Below, piece after piece: positions 60,286 through 64,000 of a stretch of DNA of 64,000 nucleotides. This stretch comes from Prado023 sp963747335 (GTDB lineage Bacteria > Actinomycetota > Actinomycetes > S36-B12 > CAIYMF01): positions 1 through 64,000 of the forward strand of contig CAVVEV010000010.1 of NCBI GenBank assembly GCA_963747335.1. Reading direction: 5' to 3'. The notes under the pieces are model-generated. The model made no database searches, had not been told where the DNA came from, and was given only the letters and a program-made list of their open reading frames with translations. Positions within the stretch are counted from its first letter, which is position 1; each line of letters starts with the position of its first letter. The translations under genes were made by a program, and so were the position numbers.

Positions 60286-62502
60286 CTACGTCTTCTCGAG
60301 GTACTCCGCTTCCTCCGGGGCGAACTCCCGGGCCAGCGTGCGGGAGAGGATCGGGTGGCCCGACAACTCGGGGTCGGCGTCCACGAGCCTGGTGGCCTCC
60401 CCGCGTGCCCGCAGGATGACGTCCTCGTGCTCCAACACCGACAACAGCTTCAACGACCTTCGGGAGCCCGACTGCGCAGCTCCGAGCACATCACCCTCCC
60501 GGCGCGCCGCGAGGTCGTAGCGCGACAGCTCGAACCCGTCGCTCGTCTCCGCCACCGCCGCCAGCCGCTCGCGGGCCTCGGTGCCCTCCGGGGACTCCGT
60601 CACGAGCAGGCACAAACCGGCGTGGCTTCCCCGGCCCACTCGTCCGCGCAGCTGGTGCAGCTGCGAGACGCCGAAGCGGTCGGCATCCAGCACGACCATC
60701 AGGGTCGCGTTGGGGATGTCGACGCCGACCTCGATGACGGTGGTGGCGACCAGCACGTCGATGCCGTCAGGACGCGAAGGGTCGGCGAACCGGGCCATCA
60801 CGTCATCCTTCTCCGCGGCAGTCATCCGCCCGGTCAGGCCGGCAAGCCGCAGCCCGGCCAACGGACCCGTCCGCAGCTCGGGCAGCACCGACTCCACGGC
60901 CGCACCCGCCCGAACGACTTCCGCACCCGACCCGGGAGCGCCCTCCGCCGAGTCAGCCAGCGCGGGCTCGCCGTCCGCCTCGGCCACGCCCGCCTCGATC
61001 CGCGGACACACCACGTACACCTGGCGACCCGCCGCCACCTCCTCGCGCGCCCGCTGCCACGCGCGTGCCAGGTAGTCCGGGCGCTCGAGCGAGGGCACCA
61101 CGTGCGTGACAAGGGGTTGACGTCCGGCCGGGAGCTCGCGCAGCGTGGAGGTCTCGAGGTCGCCGAACACGGTCATCGCCACCGTGCGCGGGATCGGCGT
61201 GGCGGTCATCACCAGGGTGTGCGGCCGGGTCGACTCCCCCGCCTTGGCCGCGAGCGCCGCGCGCTGCTCCACACCGAACCGGTGCTGCTCATCGACGACG
61301 ACCAGCCCGAGGTCAGCGAACTGCACGCGCTCCTGGAGCAGCGCATGCGTTCCGACGACGATGCCGGCCGCCCCACTCGCAGCATCCAGCAGTGCCCCCT
61401 TCCGGGCGGCCGTTCCCTGCGATCCGGTCAGCAGCGCGATGCGCGTGGCATCCGTCGCACCACCGAGCATCCCGCCCTGGGCCAGCGGCCCGAGCAGCGC
61501 CGCGATGCTGCGGGCATGCTGCGCTGCCAGCACCTCCGTGGGCGCCAGCAGGGCGGCCTGGCCGCCCGAGTCGACGACCCTGAGCATCGCTCGCAGGGCC
61601 ACGACGGTCTTGCCCGAGCCGACCTCCCCCTGGAGCAGCCGGTGCATGGGATGACTCCCGGCGATCTCGGCGTCGATGACCGCGGCCACCTCGGCCTGCC
61701 CGGCCGTCAGCGTGAACGGCAGCGCGGCGTCGAACTGGTCGCGCAGGCCGCCAGCGCGGCCGGGCCTCGGGACCGCCGGAGCGGCCGTGATGGCGGCGCG
61801 GCGCTGGGCCAGCACCACCTGGACCCCGAACGCTTCGTCCCAGCGCAACCGCTCGATCGCCCTGAGAGCCTGCCCCCGGTCGATCGGTCGATGGACCCAC
61901 TGAAGCGCCGTCGGCAGGTCGATCACCCCCACCCGGGCACGCAGGTCGGCATCCAACGGATCGGGCCACGTCGCGGCCTCGGGCAGCGCCATGCGCACGA
62001 TCCGGGCGATGGTCCAGCTGTTCAGCTTCTCCGTCGCCGGGTACACCGCGATGAGTCGACCCGCGTAGTCCGCCGCCGCCTCGTCTGCCGCCTCCTCATC
62101 GACGAACTCATGCTCCGGATGCAGCAGCTGGCGCCTGCCGTTGAACACCCCGACCGTCCCGGCGAACAGCCCGAGGCGGCCGGTCCGGAAGTTCTTCACG
62201 ATCCAGTCCTGGTTGAAGAACGTGAGGGTGAGCTCGCCGGTGCCGTCGGTGACGACCACCTCGGTGATGCTGCGGCGGCGCCTCTCCCCGGGCTTGGACT
62301 TCAACGGCCGCGATTTCGCCGAGGCCACCCTGGCCAGGACCGTGACCTGCTCGCCGACCTTCAGCGACGCGAGGTCGGTGAGCTCACCGCGCTCGGCGTA
62401 CCGGCGCGGGTAGTGCGCCAGGAGCTCCTCGACGGTGGTGATGCCGAGCGCGCCGAGCGCCTTGGCCGACTTGCCGCCGACGACTGCGACCAGATCGGGC
62501 AC
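60286..62502 (-). CDS. recG: ATP-dependent DNA helicase RecG
   Basis: RecG remodels stalled forks and branched DNA. The 738 residues start from the GTG at 62,502. The N-terminal wedge is VAVVGGKSAKALGALGITTV with an OB fold (GELTLTFFNQDWIVKNFRTG). The helicase motifs are LLQGEVGSGKTVVALRAMLR (I), LLAPTEVLAAQHARSIAALL (Ia), LGLVVVDEQHRFGVEQRAAL (II, DEQH), TLVMTATPIPRTVAMTVFGD (III), and IDVLVATTVIEVGVDIPNAT with LHQLRGRVGRGSHAGLCLLV (V-VI). It lies 4 bp after the DhaL-type gene. The 178-bp gap to the HNH gene contains that gene's promoter. Confidence 0.96.
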   Translation of the reverse strand: MPDLVAVVGGKSAKALGALGITTVEELLAHYPRRYAERGELTDLASLKVGEQVTVLARVASAKSRPLKSKPGERRRRSITEVVVTDGTGELTLTFFNQDWIVKNFRTGRLGLFAGTVGVFNGRRQLLHPEHEFVDEEAADEAAADYAGRLIAVYPATEKLNSWTIARIVRMALPEAATWPDPLDADLRARVGVIDLPTALQWVHRPIDRGQALRAIERLRWDEAFGVQVVLAQRRAAITAAPAVPRPGRAGGLRDQFDAALPFTLTAGQAEVAAVIDAEIAGSHPMHRLLQGEVGSGKTVVALRAMLRVVDSGGQAALLAPTEVLAAQHARSIAALLGPLAQGGMLGGATDATRIALLTGSQGTAARKGALLDAASGAAGIVVGTHALLQERVQFADLGLVVVDEQHRFGVEQRAALAAKAGESTRPHTLVMTATPIPRTVAMTVFGDLETSTLRELPAGRQPLVTHVVPSLERPDYLARAWQRAREEVAAGRQVYVVCPRIEAGVAEADGEPALADSAEGAPGSGAEVVRAGAAVESVLPELRTGPLAGLRLAGLTGRMTAAEKDDVMARFADPSRPDGIDVLVATTVIEVGVDIPNATLMVVLDADRFGVSQLHQLRGRVGRGSHAGLCLLVTESPEGTEARERLAAVAETSDGFELSRYDLAARREGDVLGAAQSGSRRSLKLLSVLEHEDVILRARGEATRLVDADPELSGHPILSRTLAREFAPEEAEYLEKT

Positions 62503-62505
62503 CGG

Positions 62506-64000
62506 CTACTCCACGCCGATGATCGCGTGCCAGCGGGGCTGGCCGCCCTCGTAGCCGACGACCTCGACCTCGGGGTGGTGGCGCTCCACCCAGCGCTCGA
62601 TGCCGTCGAGGAGGTCCGGCGGGGCGTCAGCACCCAGGACGATCGTCACCAGCTCGGCCCCGCCGCGCGCGAGCATGCGGGTCAGCACCGCGCGGGCCAC
62701 CTCCTGGACGTCCGAGCCGATCTCGAGGATGTCTCCCGCGATGAGGCCGAGCTCGTCTCCGACCTGGCATGCCCCGGCTGTGGTGATCGCGGCCTTGCTC
62801 GCGGTGGTCAGGCCGGCGTACTGGGTGGCCGACGAGGCCCGGCTCATGCTGACGACATCGTCGTCGAAGTCCTCCGACGGGTCATGCACCGCCACCGCCG
62901 CCAGCGACTGGACGATCGACCTGGTCGGGATGACCGCGACGCGATGGCCGCTGTCGCGGGCGGCGAGCCCGGCAGCCTCGGCGACGGGTCGGGAGTCCTT
63001 GTCGCCGGGCAGCAGCACGACCTCGTGCGCCCCGGTCGCCTCGATCCCGGCGAGCATCTCGGCCGTGGACGGGCGGCCGAGCTCCGGGGCCCGCACGACG
63101 GTCACGCCGCTGGCCTCCAGCAGGTCCGCGACTCCGGCGCCATGGGCGACGACCACGAGCGCCCGGCCGGTGGGCTGGGCGCCCGCGTCGACCACGGCCT
63201 CGAGGTAGGTGATCCGGATCCGGTGCGGGACGCCGATCGCCAGCGCAGCCTCGACGGCCGCTCCCGCGTCGTCGACATGGACGTGGATGTTCCACAGGGA
63301 GTCCCCGCCGACCACGACGAGGGAGTCGCCGAGCCCGGCCAGCCGGGCCTTGAAGCCCGGGATCGCCTCGTCGGGGGCGTCGAGCAGGTACATCACCTCG
63401 TAGGCCGGACCGCCGTAGCCGTGCAGCATGTGCTCCGGGTCAGCCAGCGAGTCGGGCTCGGGAGCGAGGCGGGCGAACTCCGGCAGCTCGCGGTGCACGC
63501 CGGTCACCACCTCGAGAAGGGCGTCGGTGAGCACCACGAAACCCCGCCCGCCGGCATCCACCACGCCTGCTCGGCGCAGGGCCTCGAGCTGGGCGGTCGT
63601 CGCCGCCAACGCCGTGCGCGCAGCCTCGGCGGCCGCCTGGGTGACGGCCTGCAGGTCACCGTCGGTCTCGGCGGCGATCTCTGTCGCCGCCGTCGCCGCA
63701 GCACGCGCGACCGTGAGGACCGTGCCCTCCTTGGGGTTGGACACCGCGCTGAACGCCGCCGACGAGGCGCGGGTCAACGCGTCGGCCAGCCATGAGCCGT
63801 CCATGGGCCGCGACAGGTCGGCCGCCCGGGTCGCGGCGATCCCGCGCAGGAGCTCGGACATGATCACCCCGGAGTTGCCGCGGGCACCGAGGAGCATCCC
63901 GCGCGCGAGGGCCGCGAGGCGGACGTTCCCGGGCTCGGGAACATGTCCCTCAATGGCCAGCGTCGCCTCAACGCCTGCCTCGAGCGTGAGGTACATGTTG
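62506..64000 (-). CDS. DAK2/DhaL-domain protein (YloV/FakA type), truncated by the window edge
   Basis: About 498 residues are visible and the N-terminus lies beyond 64,000. The first residues (NMYLTLEAGVEATL) continue the DGDTGTNM motif of DhaL-type kinases. GMLLGARGNSGVIMSELLRG and KEGTVLTVARAAATAA are kinase-fold segments, and VVDAGGRGFVVLTDALLEVV closes the first domain. A second domain resembles DegV-linked FakA middle and C-terminal parts (GDSLVVVGGDSLWNIHVHVD, VVLLPGDKDSRPVAEAAGLA). FakA proteins phosphorylate fatty acids bound by FakB. That role here is inferred from the family. The position before recG is conserved. Confidence 0.9.
   Translation of the reverse strand, partial: NMYLTLEAGVEATLAIEGHVPEPGNVRLAALARGMLLGARGNSGVIMSELLRGIAATRAADLSRPMDGSWLADALTRASSAAFSAVSNPKEGTVLTVARAAATAATEIAAETDGDLQAVTQAAAEAARTALAATTAQLEALRRAGVVDAGGRGFVVLTDALLEVVTGVHRELPEFARLAPEPDSLADPEHMLHGYGGPAYEVMYLLDAPDEAIPGFKARLAGLGDSLVVVGGDSLWNIHVHVDDAGAAVEAALAIGVPHRIRITYLEAVVDAGAQPTGRALVVVAHGAGVADLLEASGVTVVRAPELGRPSTAEMLAGIEATGAHEVVLLPGDKDSRPVAEAAGLAARDSGHRVAVIPTRSIVQSLAAVAVHDPSEDFDDDVVSMSRASSATQYAGLTTASKAAITTAGACQVGDELGLIAGDILEIGSDVQEVARAVLTRMLARGGAELVTIVLGADAPPDLLDGIERWVERHHPEVEVVGYEGGQPRWHAIIGVE

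Noticed and set aside
59704..63795. A 1,363-residue plus-strand open frame
   Set aside because: It is antisense to the HNH, recG and DhaL genes, which all have clear motifs; no domain is recognisable in the long frame.
1..64000. CRISPR arrays or cas genes
   Set aside because: No regularly spaced 24-37-bp repeats and no Cas motifs were seen; the only tandem repeats are 9-bp coding arrays.

Overview
The window is a high-GC actinomycete chromosome segment (about 1,925 to 64,000) joined at its left end to about 1.9 kb of lower-GC, proteobacterium-like DNA. The actinomycete assignment rests on the very high GC, on gene order (rlmN-cdsA-frr-pyrH-tsf-rpsB, whiG-xerC-dprA-comM-yraN-rnhB-lepB-rplS-trmD-rimM-khpA-rpsP-ffh, ftsY/smc-acyP-mutM-rnc-rpmF-yceD, coaD-rsmD-recG), on a WhiG-type sigma factor, a SepIVA-like coiled-coil protein, a LexA box of actinobacterial form and several leaderless starts. 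I cannot name a genus.

Left end (1-1,925): an IS5-family (IS427-like) insertion sequence with an A8 slippery site, the 3' half of a tRNA-Lys gene left as an attachment-site remnant, a terminator, and a frameshifted, truncated gene whose last part resembles the N-terminal region of Shedu-type (DUF4263) proteins. The composition changes abruptly near 1,925, inside a truncated PPOX-family gene. This is either a real insertion boundary or an assembly chimera.

Accessory metabolism (1,925-14,400): a PPOX fragment, a glycine/D-amino-acid-oxidase-type FAD enzyme, a PutA-type proline catabolic gene with many frameshifts in its first half, an MFS transporter, a TesB thioesterase, then a glutaryl-CoA dehydrogenase / class III CoA-transferase / GntR-FCD operon with a palindromic operator candidate, and a convergent propionyl/acetyl-CoA synthetase.

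Housekeeping core (14,500-34,700), nearly all on the minus strand: rRNA methylation, phospholipid synthesis, translation (frr, tsf, rpsB, rplS, rpsP, trmD, rimM), pyrimidine synthesis (pyrH), sigma factor, recombination and transformation genes (xerC, dprA, comM), RNase HII, two signal peptidases, a YcaQ-type glycosylase and the SRP protein Ffh. Secreted and regulatory genes (34,700-38,300): a beta-propeller protein, an NAD(P)-dependent epimerase and a divergent TetR regulator with a shared palindrome. Nitrogen control (38,300-42,400): amt-glnB-glnD. Then an AidB-like acyl-CoA dehydrogenase, ftsY, an NHL/TIG/Fn3 secreted protein, smc, and the acyP-mutM-rnc-rpmF-yceD group. The right end holds a GGDEF-EAL membrane protein, a SepIVA-like protein, coaD, rsmD, an SOS-boxed DUF222-HNH nuclease, recG and a truncated DhaL/YloV-type gene.

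Single-base frameshifts recur in genes that must work (rpsB, smc, rimM, dprA, xerC, khpA). Each of these genes is 3n+1 nucleotides long, so residual sequencing indels are the likeliest cause. I found no convincing new multi-gene defence or biosynthetic system. The best leads are the foreign left-end junction with its att-like tRNA fragment and Shedu-like remnant, the LexA box lying over a leaderless start of the HNH nuclease, and several palindromic operators.
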